Assembly (NCBI GenBank): GCA_038326725.1
Contig: JBBQKI010000031.1
Coordinates: 1 to 25,493 of the forward strand
Source of the DNA: JBBQKI01 sp038326725
Lineage (GTDB): Bacteria > Bacteroidota > Bacteroidia > Flavobacteriales > Flavobacteriaceae
Length of the DNA stretch: 25,493 bases
Direction of reading: 5' to 3'
The stretch's first letter is position 1; the number at the start of each line of letters is the position of its first letter. Shown one piece after another: positions 8,548 to 16,410 of the stretch. Made by a program: the position numbers and the translations under genes. The notes beneath the pieces are model-generated. The model did not search any database. It saw nothing but the letters and a program-made list of their open reading frames with translations, and was not told the origin of the DNA.

Positions 8548-9114
8548 TTAATAGCGTTTCCCGCCTCGAGCCATGCGGCCAAATTGTTGTTTTGGCTGTC
8601 CCATTTTTTTCATTTGTTGTTGCATCATTTTAACTTGTTCGCCCAGCATATTGTGCTTATCCAGTTTTTTGGCTTCAACAAGCAGGGTTTCGGCCTCTCT
8701 TTTTCGGTTTTTGGTCATCGCTATCCCGGCCAAGTTCAGTTTGGTCATTGCCATATCAGCAGACATGTTCAATCCCAAAACCTCGGCTTTTTTGAAGAAT
8801 TTTTCGGCCGCGTTCATATTGGTTTGAGAAACCAACAATCCATTAAGGTAATAATAATATCCCTGTTGTTTAGTAACTAAGGCAGCTTCCGGGTTTTTTA
8901 TTTTGTCCAGCCATTTTTGTGCCCCGGGAAAATCCTGCTTCCGCAACTTTAAAAATGCCAAAAGAATAATTTCATTTTTATAATAAAGAAAAACGAACAT
9001 GAAAGATAGTAAAATCAGCATGATACCGTTCCCCACTGAATCTTCAATTATTTGCCAAACCCCTGCGGCAATGCATAATGCCACCAAAACCAATTTTAAA
9101 TTTTTATTGAACAT
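8548..9114 (-). CDS. Small membrane protein with TPR-like helical repeats
   Basis: The 188-aa product has two N-terminal membrane helices (about residues 6-22 and 27-46) and then a soluble helical part with TPR-like pairs: LRKQDFPGAQKWLDKIKN, YYYLNGLLVSQTNMNAAEKF and LNLAGIAMTKNRKREAETLL. It ends in a Gln/Met-rich, basic tail (MMQQQMKKMG... ending GGKRY). This suggests an inner-membrane protein with a cytoplasmic protein-interaction domain. I do not recognise a named function; similar short proteins occur in other Flavobacteriaceae. It is divergent from rpmH and 127 bp upstream of the TlpA-like gene. Confidence 0.75.
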   Translation of the reverse strand: MFNKNLKLVLVALCIAAGVWQIIEDSVGNGIMLILLSFMFVFLYYKNEIILLAFLKLRKQDFPGAQKWLDKIKNPEAALVTKQQGYYYYLNGLLVSQTNMNAAEKFFKKAEVLGLNMSADMAMTKLNLAGIAMTKNRKREAETLLVEAKKLDKHNMLGEQVKMMQQQMKKMGQPKQQFGRMARGGKRY

Positions 9115-9136
9115 TTCCTTTGTATTTTAAAGTGGG

Positions 9137-9144
9137 CAAAGGTA
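9137..9144 (-). promoter_or_regulatory. Bacteroidetes-type -7 box for the membrane/TPR gene
   Basis: On the minus strand this reads TACCTTTG (TAnnTTTG), 22 bp before the ATG at 9114. No clear -33 TTG. Confidence 0.38.
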
Positions 9145-9255
9145 ATCAACATCACTTAGAAATTAATGTTTATACCATACAGGTTTTGAAATCAGATAAT
9201 TTTTATGCCTACTTTAGTTAAAATTTTTATTTCAAGTTTATTTTTAAAAAAAGGT

Positions 9256-9285
9256 TTGTCCAGCTAAAAACTTGTTGTATTTTTG
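9256..9285 (+). promoter_or_regulatory. Promoter of rpmH (-33 TTG, -7 TATTTTTG)
   Basis: TTG at 9256-9258 and TATTTTTG at 9278-9285 are 19 bp apart, matching the Bacteroidetes vegetative promoter (TTTG - ~19 - TAnnTTTG). This is the best promoter in the window and sits before a highly expressed ribosomal gene. It implies a leader of about 65-70 nt, containing the short CCCTTTGGG palindrome. Confidence 0.68.
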
Positions 9286-9357
9286 CACCCGGCTTTTAAG
9301 GTAGTACCCTTTGGGAAGCAATGGAATTAAAAGACACAGAAGTTAAAGAACACTATA

Positions 9358-9519
9358 ATGAGCAAAAGAACATTTCAGCCATCAAAAAGAAAAAGAAGGA
9401 ACAAACACGGTTTCAGGGAGCGTATGGCAACCGTTAACGGTAGAAAAGTATTGGCGGCCCGACGGGCGAAAGGCAGAAAAAAACTTTCAGTTTCCTCTGA
9501 AACCCGCCACAAAAAATAA
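9358..9519 (+). CDS. rpmH: 50S ribosomal protein bL34
   Basis: The 53-aa basic product starts MSKRTFQPSKRKRRNKHGFR and continues ERMATVNGRKVLAARRAKGR, which is diagnostic for L34 over nearly its whole length. Bacterial L34 is usually 44-53 aa; the extra C-terminal residues (KKLSVSSETRHKK) are common in Bacteroidota. It is a structural protein of the large subunit bound to 23S rRNA. The gene is short enough to be missed by length-filtered ORF calling. It forms a single-gene unit with its own promoter and terminator; rnpA, its neighbour in many bacteria, is absent here. Confidence 0.96.
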   Translation: MSKRTFQPSKRKRRNKHGFRERMATVNGRKVLAARRAKGRKKLSVSSETRHKK

Positions 9520-9538
9520 TGTTGATAAAATATAAATA

Positions 9539-9573
9539 AAAGGTGTTGTTTTTAAAAGCGACACCTTTTTTTT
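9539..9573 (+). terminator. Rho-independent terminator of rpmH
   Basis: AAAGGTGT (9539-9546) pairs with ACACCTTT (9561-9568) around a 14-nt loop, within which TTG/CGA may also pair partly, followed by a T-tract to 9573. It starts 20 bp after the rpmH stop and precedes the carB promoter, so it separates the two genes. Confidence 0.75.
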
Positions 9574-9589
9574 GCACCCTAACGTATCG

Positions 9590-9597
9590 TATTTTTG
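9590..9597 (+). promoter_or_regulatory. -7 box of carB
   Basis: TATTTTTG matches TAnnTTTG and lies 21 bp before the carB ATG. A TTG at 9572-9574 is 15 bp upstream, shorter than the usual ~19 bp, and overlaps the T-tract of the rpmH terminator. Confidence 0.5.
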
Positions 9598-9618
9598 AAA
9601 TCCTGAAAAAGAAATAAA

Positions 9619-12471
9619 ATGCCCAAAAACACTACTCTAAAATCTGTTTTAATAATTGGTTCCGGCCCCATCATTATTGGCCAAGCCTGCGAGTTTGATT
9701 ATGCGGGATCCCAAGCCCTTCGATCCCTTCGTGAAGACGGCATCGAAACGGTTCTCATCAATAGCAACCCTGCAACGATAATGACGGACCCATCAATGGC
9801 AGACCATATTTATCTTCTACCGCTTACCACAAAATCTATTGTTAAAATATTAAAAGACCATCCCCAAATTGATGCAGTATTGCCAACCATGGGTGGCCAA
9901 ACGGCGCTCAACCTTTGCATTGAAGCTGATGAAAAAGGAATTTGGAAAGATTTCGACATTGAAATTATAGGAGTGGATATTGATGCCATAAACATTACCG
10001 AGGACCGCGATAAGTTCAAGAATTTGATGAACAAAATCGGGATCCCCGTGGCCCCAGCAAAAATTGCAAATTCATATTTGAAGGGAAAAGAAATTGCACA
10101 AGAATTCGGTTTTCCGCTTGTTATCCGTCCTTCCTTTACTTTGGGAGGCACTGGAGCTTCCTTTGTGCACACCGAAGATCAATTTGACGATTTGCTTACC
10201 TACGGCCTTGAAGCATCGCCCATCCACGAAGTGCTTATTGATAAAGCATTAGTAGGTTGGAAAGAATATGAATTGGAACTTCTCCGGGACAGGAATAATA
10301 ATGTGGTGATTATTTGCACCATTGAAAATATGGACCCGATGGGCATTCATACGGGCGACTCTATTACGGTAGCGCCCGCAATGACCTTGAGCGATACCTG
10401 CTACCAACGGATGCGGGACATGGCCATAAAAATGATGCGCAGTATTGGCGATTTTGCCGGCGGCTGTAATGTTCAATTTGCTGTTAGCCCCGATGAAAAA
10501 GAAGATATTATTGCCATTGAAATCAACCCCCGGGTTTCGCGCTCTTCGGCTTTGGCTTCCAAAGCAACCGGATATCCCATCGCAAAGATTGCCGCCAAAC
10601 TTGCCATTGGGTATCATTTGGACGAACTGCACAACCAAATCACCAAATCCACATCGGCGCTTTTTGAACCTACTTTGGATTATGTAATCGTTAAAATACC
10701 ACGTTGGAATTTCGATAAATTTGAAGGATCCGAAAAAACGATAGGGCTTCAAATGAAATCGGTGGGAGAGGTGATGGGCATTGGCCGTTCTTTTCAGGAA
10801 GCTTTGCATAAAGCCACACAATCACTTGAAATTAAAAGAAACGGGATTGGCGCAGACGGGAAAAGCTATACCAATTATGAGCAAATCCTTGACAAGCTGA
10901 AAAATGCAAGTTGGGACCGGGTTTTTGTGATTTATGATGCAATTCAAATCGGTATACCCTTAAGCCGTATCCACGAAATAACCCGGATTGATATGTGGTT
11001 CCTTCGTCAATATGAGGAATTATACTTTTTGGAAAAAGAAATTTCAAAATTCACTATTGAAACCCTTCCGCGGGACCTATTGCTGGAAGCCAAGCAAAAA
11101 GGCTATGGCGATAGGCAGATTGCGCATATGGTAAAATGTTTGGAAAGTCAAGTTTATAATAAACGGGAAGAGCTGAACGTTCGCAGGGTTTTCAAACTCG
11201 TTGATACTTGTGCCGCTGAATTTAAAGCACAAACCCCATATTATTATTCCACTTTTGAGAACGATATGCAAACCACGGACGGGAAAATTTACGCCGAAAA
11301 TGACAGCATAGTTACCGAAAAAAAGAAAGTTATCGTTCTTGGTTCCGGCCCAAACCGGATAGGGCAGGGCATCGAATTTGATTATTGTTGTGTGCACGGC
11401 GTTTTGGCGGCTTCCGAAGCGGGTTATGAAACTATCATGATAAACTGCAACCCTGAAACCGTCTCCACGGATTTTGATGTTGCAGACAAACTTTATTTTG
11501 AACCTGTTTTTTGGGAACATATTTATGACATAATCCGCCACGAAAAGCCCGAAGGCGTTATCGTACAATTGGGTGGGCAAACAGCTTTAAAACTTGCCGA
11601 AAAATTGGACCGCTACGGAATAAAAATAATGGGCACCAGTTACAAATCCTTGGATTTGGCCGAAGACCGAGGAAGTTTCTCCAATATTTTAAAGGAAAAC
11701 AATATTCCTTATCCCGAATTTGGGGTTGCCGAAACAACCGAGGAAGCTTTAGCTTTAGCAGATCAATTGGATTTTCCATTATTGATTCGTCCTTCCTATG
11801 TTTTGGGCGGGCAGGGAATGAAAATTGTTATCAACAAAAAGGAACTTGAAGAACACGTAGTGGATTTGTTGCGAAAAATCCCAAATAACAAATTGCTTTT
11901 AGATCGCTATTTGGATGGCGCCATTGAGGCAGAAGCCGATGCTATTTGCGATGGCGAGAACGTTTACATCATTGGTATTATGGAGCATATTGAACCCTGC
12001 GGGATACATTCCGGCGATTCAAATGCTACTTTACCACCCTTTAATTTAGGGGAATTCGTGATGCAACAAATTAAAGATCACACAGTCAAAATTGCAAAAG
12101 CATTGCACACCGTTGGTTTAATAAATGTACAGTTTGCAGTTAAAGATGATATTGTTTATATTATTGAAGCCAATCCAAGGGCTTCGCGAACCGTGCCTTT
12201 TATATCCAAAGCCTATGGCGAACCGTATGTAAATTATGCCACCAAAGTGATGCTTGGGGTCAATAAAGTGACCGATTTCAACTTCAACCCAAAACTGGAA
12301 GGCTATGCCATAAAGCAACCGGTTTTCAGTTTCAATAAATTCCCTAACGTGAACAAGCAATTGGGCCCCGAAATGAAAAGTACTGGAGAGAGCATTCTAT
12401 TTATTGACAGTTTAAAGGATGATGCTTTCTACGAACTTTACTCGCGAAGGAAGATGTACTTGAGCAAATAA
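9619..12471 (+). CDS. carB: Carbamoyl-phosphate synthase large subunit, without C-terminal MGS domain
   Basis: CarB makes carbamoyl phosphate from bicarbonate, ammonia (from the CarA glutaminase) and two ATP, for pyrimidine and arginine synthesis. The tandem structure is clear: first half with GSGPIIIGQACEFDYAGS (~residue 14) and RPSFTLGGTGASF; middle oligomerisation domain about 400-550; second half with GSGPNRIGQGIEFDY (~573), RPSYVLGGQGM and ANPRASRTVPF. The protein ends just after LGPEMKSTGES at 950 aa, whereas E. coli CarB continues to 1,073 aa with a methylglyoxal-synthase-like domain that binds UMP, IMP and ornithine. That allosteric domain is absent, with a clean TAA and no remnant downstream. 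Both catalytic halves look intact. carA is not in the window. Confidence 0.96.
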   Translation: MPKNTTLKSVLIIGSGPIIIGQACEFDYAGSQALRSLREDGIETVLINSNPATIMTDPSMADHIYLLPLTTKSIVKILKDHPQIDAVLPTMGGQTALNLCIEADEKGIWKDFDIEIIGVDIDAINITEDRDKFKNLMNKIGIPVAPAKIANSYLKGKEIAQEFGFPLVIRPSFTLGGTGASFVHTEDQFDDLLTYGLEASPIHEVLIDKALVGWKEYELELLRDRNNNVVIICTIENMDPMGIHTGDSITVAPAMTLSDTCYQRMRDMAIKMMRSIGDFAGGCNVQFAVSPDEKEDIIAIEINPRVSRSSALASKATGYPIAKIAAKLAIGYHLDELHNQITKSTSALFEPTLDYVIVKIPRWNFDKFEGSEKTIGLQMKSVGEVMGIGRSFQEALHKATQSLEIKRNGIGADGKSYTNYEQILDKLKNASWDRVFVIYDAIQIGIPLSRIHEITRIDMWFLRQYEELYFLEKEISKFTIETLPRDLLLEAKQKGYGDRQIAHMVKCLESQVYNKREELNVRRVFKLVDTCAAEFKAQTPYYYSTFENDMQTTDGKIYAENDSIVTEKKKVIVLGSGPNRIGQGIEFDYCCVHGVLAASEAGYETIMINCNPETVSTDFDVADKLYFEPVFWEHIYDIIRHEKPEGVIVQLGGQTALKLAEKLDRYGIKIMGTSYKSLDLAEDRGSFSNILKENNIPYPEFGVAETTEEALALADQLDFPLLIRPSYVLGGQGMKIVINKKELEEHVVDLLRKIPNNKLLLDRYLDGAIEAEADAICDGENVYIIGIMEHIEPCGIHSGDSNATLPPFNLGEFVMQQIKDHTVKIAKALHTVGLINVQFAVKDDIVYIIEANPRASRTVPFISKAYGEPYVNYATKVMLGVNKVTDFNFNPKLEGYAIKQPVFSFNKFPNVNKQLGPEMKSTGESILFIDSLKDDAFYELYSRRKMYLSK

Positions 12472-12565
12472 ATCCTTGATATCGAGATAGTTAATAATTG
12501 AATAAAATAGAACTGCAAATCAATAATATTAAGTAATTTAGCAGTAAATTTTAAACCCGTTGGCC

Positions 12566-13144
12566 ATGAAAAAAATTACTTTCTTTTTTGCCGTGCTAAC
12601 AACCTCACTTATTTCAGCACAAAACACTTTTGATATTCTTTGGCAAGTAGGCGTTAGCGGCCCTGCTGCCAGCCTTACCATTGAAGTTGACGATACTGTT
12701 CGGTGGACTTGGGGCAGTTCAATGCCGCACAGCGTTACAAGTGTTGCCGGAAGCCAGGAAAATTTTGACAGTGGCATCATTACCGGCCAAGGCACGCAAT
12801 TTTCCCACACCTTCACGGAAGTTGGTGAAAATGATTATCAATGCAATGTGCACCCGGGTTCCATGTTTGGCACTATTACGGTGGTGGAAATCCTTTCTGT
12901 ACAAGAAAAATTCATTAAAAACCTTCAGTTCTTTCCCAACCCGGTGGTAGATCAATTGACCATTTTTTCAATATATAAACTGGACAATTATAAAATCTAC
13001 AACGTGCTTGGCTCTTTGGTTTCTCAAAATAAAGGCGGGGGTAATTTCACCAAGATCGACATGGCCCGTTTAAAAAGCGGGATGTATTTTGTTACCGTCA
13101 CTTCCGGAGGAATGCAATCTACTTTTAAGGTTACCAAAAAATAG
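12566..13144 (+). CDS. Secreted plastocyanin-like copper protein with T9SS sorting domain
   Basis: The 192-aa product (ATG at 12566; a TTG two codons earlier is less likely) has a signal peptide (residues 1-18, LISA/QN). Residues ~20-108 form a cupredoxin domain with the complete type-1 copper ligand set: H55 (SSMPHSV), C93, H96 and M100 (YQCNVHPGSMFG). A C-terminal domain (about 120-192) starts FFPNPVVDQLTI and has YKIYNVLG, LKSGMYFVTV and a KVTKK end, which fits a T9SS type A sorting domain. So it is predicted to cross the outer membrane and be secreted or surface-attached. It is likely an electron carrier or copper-binding protein; its redox partner is not seen. Convergent with rmuC, 13 bp apart. 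Confidence 0.9.
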   Translation: MKKITFFFAVLTTSLISAQNTFDILWQVGVSGPAASLTIEVDDTVRWTWGSSMPHSVTSVAGSQENFDSGIITGQGTQFSHTFTEVGENDYQCNVHPGSMFGTITVVEILSVQEKFIKNLQFFPNPVVDQLTIFSIYKLDNYKIYNVLGSLVSQNKGGGNFTKIDMARLKSGMYFVTVTSGGMQSTFKVTKK

Positions 13145-13160
13145 GATTTTTTAAAACCTA
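13142..13160. repeat. Inverted repeat containing both stop codons of convergent genes
   Basis: TAGG(A)TTTT TT AAAACCTA: eight pairs with one bulged A. The left end is the TAG of the copper-protein gene and the right end is the TAG of rmuC read on the minus strand. It is built like the element at 1786-1804. It may help end transcription from both sides, but is AT-rich and weak. Confidence 0.4.
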
Positions 13161-14480
13161 ATCCTCCTCTTCCCTCGCTCGGTTCAAAAGTTTTTGATCT
13201 AACTGTTTCCCGGCCTTTGCGCCAAGTTTTTTTAATGTTTCCACTCGGTTAATCAAATTTCCTTGCCCGGTTAGCTTTTTCATTGCGCCCTCATAACTGC
13301 TTTGCACAGTCCCTATTTGTTTCCCAACTTTTATAAGTTCTTCGGTTAAAGCCACAAAAGAATCGTACAACCTTCCGGCTTGGGTGGCAATTTCCACAGC
13401 ATTTTGCTTTTGTTTTTCATTTTGCCACATACTATCGATGGTTTTTAAAACTGCCAATAAAGTAGTGGGTGTAACGATGATGATGTTTTTTTCAAAAGCA
13501 TCGGAATACAAAGCCGGATATTCCATGGAAGCAATGGCAAAAGCAGATTCAATCGGGATGAAGAGCAGCACAAAATCTGGGCTTTCCATTTCATATAATT
13601 GATGGTAATTTTTTTCGCCTAGCTCGCTCACCCTTTTACGGACGGACAAAAGATGATTCCGCAAATGAACCGGCTTTTCGCTTTCCTCAGTTTCGTTTGC
13701 GTAGCGCTCATACGCCACCAACGAAACCTTGGAATCTACCACCATTTTTTTATTGCCCGGCAAGTGAATGATAACGTCGGGCATCACCCTTTTTCCTTCT
13801 TCGGTGCTGAAACTTTGCTGTACAAAATATTCGCTATCTTTCATTAATCCACTCCGTTCAAGCACCCGTTCCAAAACTATTTCGCCCCAATTTCCCTGCA
13901 TTTTCGTATCGCCTTTTAGGGCTTTGGTCAAATTAGTAGTTTCCTTGCTCATTTGAACATTCAATTCTTTTAATCCAATAATTTGTTGCCGAAGCATCGC
14001 ATGGTTGTTGATGCTGTCTTTATTGGTTTCTTCAACACGCTTTTCGAAATTTTTGATTTTCTCCTGAAGCGGGTCTAAAATTATTCGCAGGTTTTCTTTA
14101 TTTTGAAGGGTGAATTTGCTCGATTTTTCATCCAAGATTTTATTGGCAAGGTTTTCAAATTCTTTGGTGAATTTTTCCTGAAGTTTTTCAACTTCCGCTT
14201 TTTGTTCTTGATTTTTAAGGTTTAGGTTTTCAAAATCGGCATTGCGGCGGGTGAGTTCGAGGTTCAATAGATCTTTTTCTTTTCGTATTATTTCCCGCTC
14301 TTCCGAAATTTTATCGAACTGTTCCCTTGCTTTTGTTTCCTGAAAATGCAATTGTTGCAAACGTTCTTCCAGCTTTCCACTTTCCGATTTATATTTTAAA
14401 CGGGCAAAGAAATTCCCCGAAAAACCGCCTATTATTACAAAAACAATTGCAATGATTAAAAAGAGGAAAGCTTCGTTCAT
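13158..14480 (-). CDS. rmuC: RmuC family protein (predicted nuclease-fold DNA recombination protein)
   Basis: The 440-aa product has one N-terminal membrane helix (about 4-24), a long coiled coil (about 30-130, rich in E/K/L heptads) and the RmuC domain (about 170-410) with MQGNWGEIVLERVLERSGL, the PDVIIHLPGNKKMVVDSKVSL block (the PD...D-x-K pattern resembles the PD-(D/E)XK nuclease core) and FVLLFIPIESAFA. In E. coli rmuC mutants show raised inversion between short inverted repeats; the exact biochemical activity is unsettled. The length and architecture are normal for the family. It is a lone minus-strand gene between the copper protein and the cobalamin ATPase. Confidence 0.93.
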   Translation of the reverse strand: MNEAFLFLIIAIVFVIIGGFSGNFFARLKYKSESGKLEERLQQLHFQETKAREQFDKISEEREIIRKEKDLLNLELTRRNADFENLNLKNQEQKAEVEKLQEKFTKEFENLANKILDEKSSKFTLQNKENLRIILDPLQEKIKNFEKRVEETNKDSINNHAMLRQQIIGLKELNVQMSKETTNLTKALKGDTKMQGNWGEIVLERVLERSGLMKDSEYFVQQSFSTEEGKRVMPDVIIHLPGNKKMVVDSKVSLVAYERYANETEESEKPVHLRNHLLSVRKRVSELGEKNYHQLYEMESPDFVLLFIPIESAFAIASMEYPALYSDAFEKNIIIVTPTTLLAVLKTIDSMWQNEKQKQNAVEIATQAGRLYDSFVALTEELIKVGKQIGTVQSSYEGAMKKLTGQGNLINRVETLKKLGAKAGKQLDQKLLNRAREEED

Positions 14481-14571
14481 TGTAAAATGTGTTAAGTATG
14501 TTGATAAACAGTAGACTTTTTAAAGTAGCAAATTATTGATTTTTTTAACGGAATTCCCGGCTTTTGGCGAA

Positions 14572-15366
14572 TTATTTTTTTACGTTGAATTTTCCGGTTT
14601 GATTATCGAAACCAATTATTTCCTTTGGGAAAAGTGTTTCAAACCTTCCAGCTTCAATTAGTTGGCAGGGTTCATCGAAATAGGAAATTTCAGGGGCCAT
14701 TACCAACATTTTATCTGCCAATTGAATGGCAAGGTCAATTTCGTGGGTCGAAAACAAGATTGTTTTTTTCGATTCCGAAGCAAGTTTTTTAAGTAGTTTC
14801 AAAATATACGCCCGATGATAAAGATCCAAATGGGTAGTGGGTTCATCCAAAATAATGATTGGCGTGTTTTGTGCCAACGCCCGCGCAATGGCTACCCGCT
14901 GCATTTGACCATCGCTTAGTTCAAAACATTTGCGGTTTTTTAACGCTTCTATTTCTGTGGATTGCAATGCAAATTGAATTGCGGTTCTGTCCTTTTCCGA
15001 AAGTTTACCCATCCAATTTGTAAAAGGTTGTCGGCCCAGAGAAACCAGTTCCAAAACAGTCAAGTTTTTTGAAGCAGGAGTTTCGGTAAGCACCAAACTC
15101 ATTTGGCCCGCCAACTCTAAATGTGAATATTCTTTTATTTTTTTTTCTAAAATAGTGATCGTCCCGTTTAGAGGTTTTTGCATTCCGGCCAAAGTTCGCA
15201 GCAAAGTGGATTTTCCAATGCCGTTGGCGCCCACCAACCCAATAAGTTCTCCTTCGCAAATTGAAAAATCAATATTTTCGCCAACCACTGTTGACGTTTT
15301 TTTATTGAAATATCCAATCGAGAGATTTTCGGTTTTTAAAACGATATTTTTATTTTCAGGATTCAT
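14572..15366 (-). CDS. btuD: ABC transporter ATP-binding protein, cobalamin/siderophore (FecE/BtuD) type
   Basis: The 264-aa ATPase carries Walker A GANGIGKST (46-54), the signature LSDGQ (150-154, with D in place of the commoner second G), Walker B IIILDEP (170-176, catalytic Glu175) and the switch His in FSTHEID (His208). It should drive the permease encoded directly upstream. Its ATG immediately follows the permease stop codon with no spacer, so the two are translationally linked. The FecE and BtuD families are hard to separate by sequence; the assignment to cobalamin rests on the neighbouring receptor with a cobalamin riboswitch. Confidence 0.85.
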   Translation of the reverse strand: MNPENKNIVLKTENLSIGYFNKKTSTVVGENIDFSICEGELIGLVGANGIGKSTLLRTLAGMQKPLNGTITILEKKIKEYSHLELAGQMSLVLTETPASKNLTVLELVSLGRQPFTNWMGKLSEKDRTAIQFALQSTEIEALKNRKCFELSDGQMQRVAIARALAQNTPIIILDEPTTHLDLYHRAYILKLLKKLASESKKTILFSTHEIDLAIQLADKMLVMAPEISYFDEPCQLIEAGRFETLFPKEIIGFDNQTGKFNVKK

Positions 15367-16410
15367 TTAAAACAATAATTTTCTTTTCCTCAGCAAAAGC
15401 CAAATCACCACAGGCGCACCAACCAGAGAGGTTATTGCATTTATGGGTAAAATAAATTCACTGAATGGAAGCTGTGCCACGGTATCGCAAAGCAGCATTA
15501 AAATACTGCCGCAAAGCAAAACAGCGGGCAACAAAATAAAATGGTTGGAAGTGGTGAAAAATTGCCGGGCAATATGTGGCACTGCCAGCCCCACAAAGGC
15601 AATGGGTCCCGCAAAAGCGGTGATGCTTCCCGCTAAAATGCTGGTTGCAATAATAATTAAAAAGGTGGTTTTTCTAATGTTAAGCCCCATACTTTTTGCG
15701 TAATTTTCCCCCAAAAGCAGTGTGTTCAAAGATTTACAACTTAAAAACCCAAGGAAAATCCCGATGATACAGCAACTACTTAAAATCAATAAACCATCCC
15801 ATGATTGATTGCCTAAACTGCCGAATGACCAAAAAATATATTGTTGCAATTGTTCCGCATTGCTAAAATAGGAAAGTACCGAAACCACAGCTGCGGTAAG
15901 GCTACCGAACATCAGCCCGATAATAAGGATGGCCATTGTATCTTTTATCCTCAGGGTTATCGCTAATACTGCGAGTAAAACTAAAAAGCTACCAATGGCA
16001 GAGGCAAAAACCAAACTCCATTTATTGGTTAAAAGCCCTGAAATTTCGGGACCAAAAATGCTTCCCAAAAAACCTGCGCCCAATATCAAAATCGCCACTC
16101 CCAAACTTGCGCCGCTGCTCAATCCCAAAACGAAAGGACCAGCTAAAGGATTACGGAAAAGAGTTTGCATCAATAAGCCACACGCCGCCAACCCGCTTCC
16201 TGCCAAAACCGCCGTAAAAGCCTTGGGCAACCTGTATTCAACAATTATGAATTGCCACGTTTCTTTGGAAGCCCCGTTACCAAAAAGCCCAGCAATAACT
16301 TCATTTATTGGAATGGAAACCGAACCCAAACTTATGTTCAACAAAAAAACAAGTATCAAAATAAAAGTCAAAATCACAAAATATCCGCGATAGGTTTGCG
16401 TAGTTTCCAT
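15367..16410 (-). CDS. btuC: ABC transporter permease, FecCD/BtuC family
   Basis: The 347-aa protein is highly hydrophobic, with about ten predicted membrane helices, and has the FecCD hallmarks: an N-terminal VSIPINEVIAGL block, FRNPLAGPFVLGLSSGASLG, and the coupling region GPIAFVGLAVPHIAR, the cytoplasmic loop that contacts the ATPase. It ends in a short basic tail (LLLRKRKLLF). Its ATG overlaps the stop of the binding-protein gene by one base (TAATG on the minus strand). Inferred to move cobalamin across the inner membrane; an Fe-siderophore substrate cannot be excluded from this protein alone. Confidence 0.87.
   Translation of the reverse strand: METTQTYRGYFVILTFILILVFLLNISLGSVSIPINEVIAGLFGNGASKETWQFIIVEYRLPKAFTAVLAGSGLAACGLLMQTLFRNPLAGPFVLGLSSGASLGVAILILGAGFLGSIFGPEISGLLTNKWSLVFASAIGSFLVLLAVLAITLRIKDTMAILIIGLMFGSLTAAVVSVLSYFSNAEQLQQYIFWSFGSLGNQSWDGLLILSSCCIIGIFLGFLSCKSLNTLLLGENYAKSMGLNIRKTTFLIIIATSILAGSITAFAGPIAFVGLAVPHIARQFFTTSNHFILLPAVLLCGSILMLLCDTVAQLPFSEFILPINAITSLVGAPVVIWLLLRKRKLLF

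Noticed and set aside
9321..9437. Short frame starting with ATG 37 bp before rpmH and overlapping it
   Set aside because: It reads a Lys-rich out-of-frame copy of the rpmH coding sequence; the L34 frame is unmistakable and the short frame has no family features.
10249..10821. 190-aa minus-strand open frame inside carB
   Set aside because: Antisense of a conserved, clearly coding gene; composition rich in His/Phe/Asn as expected from a reverse shadow.
15929..16393. 154-aa plus-strand open frame inside btuC
   Set aside because: Antisense of a permease; Lys/Pro/Ala-rich low-complexity translation typical of reverse reading of membrane helices.
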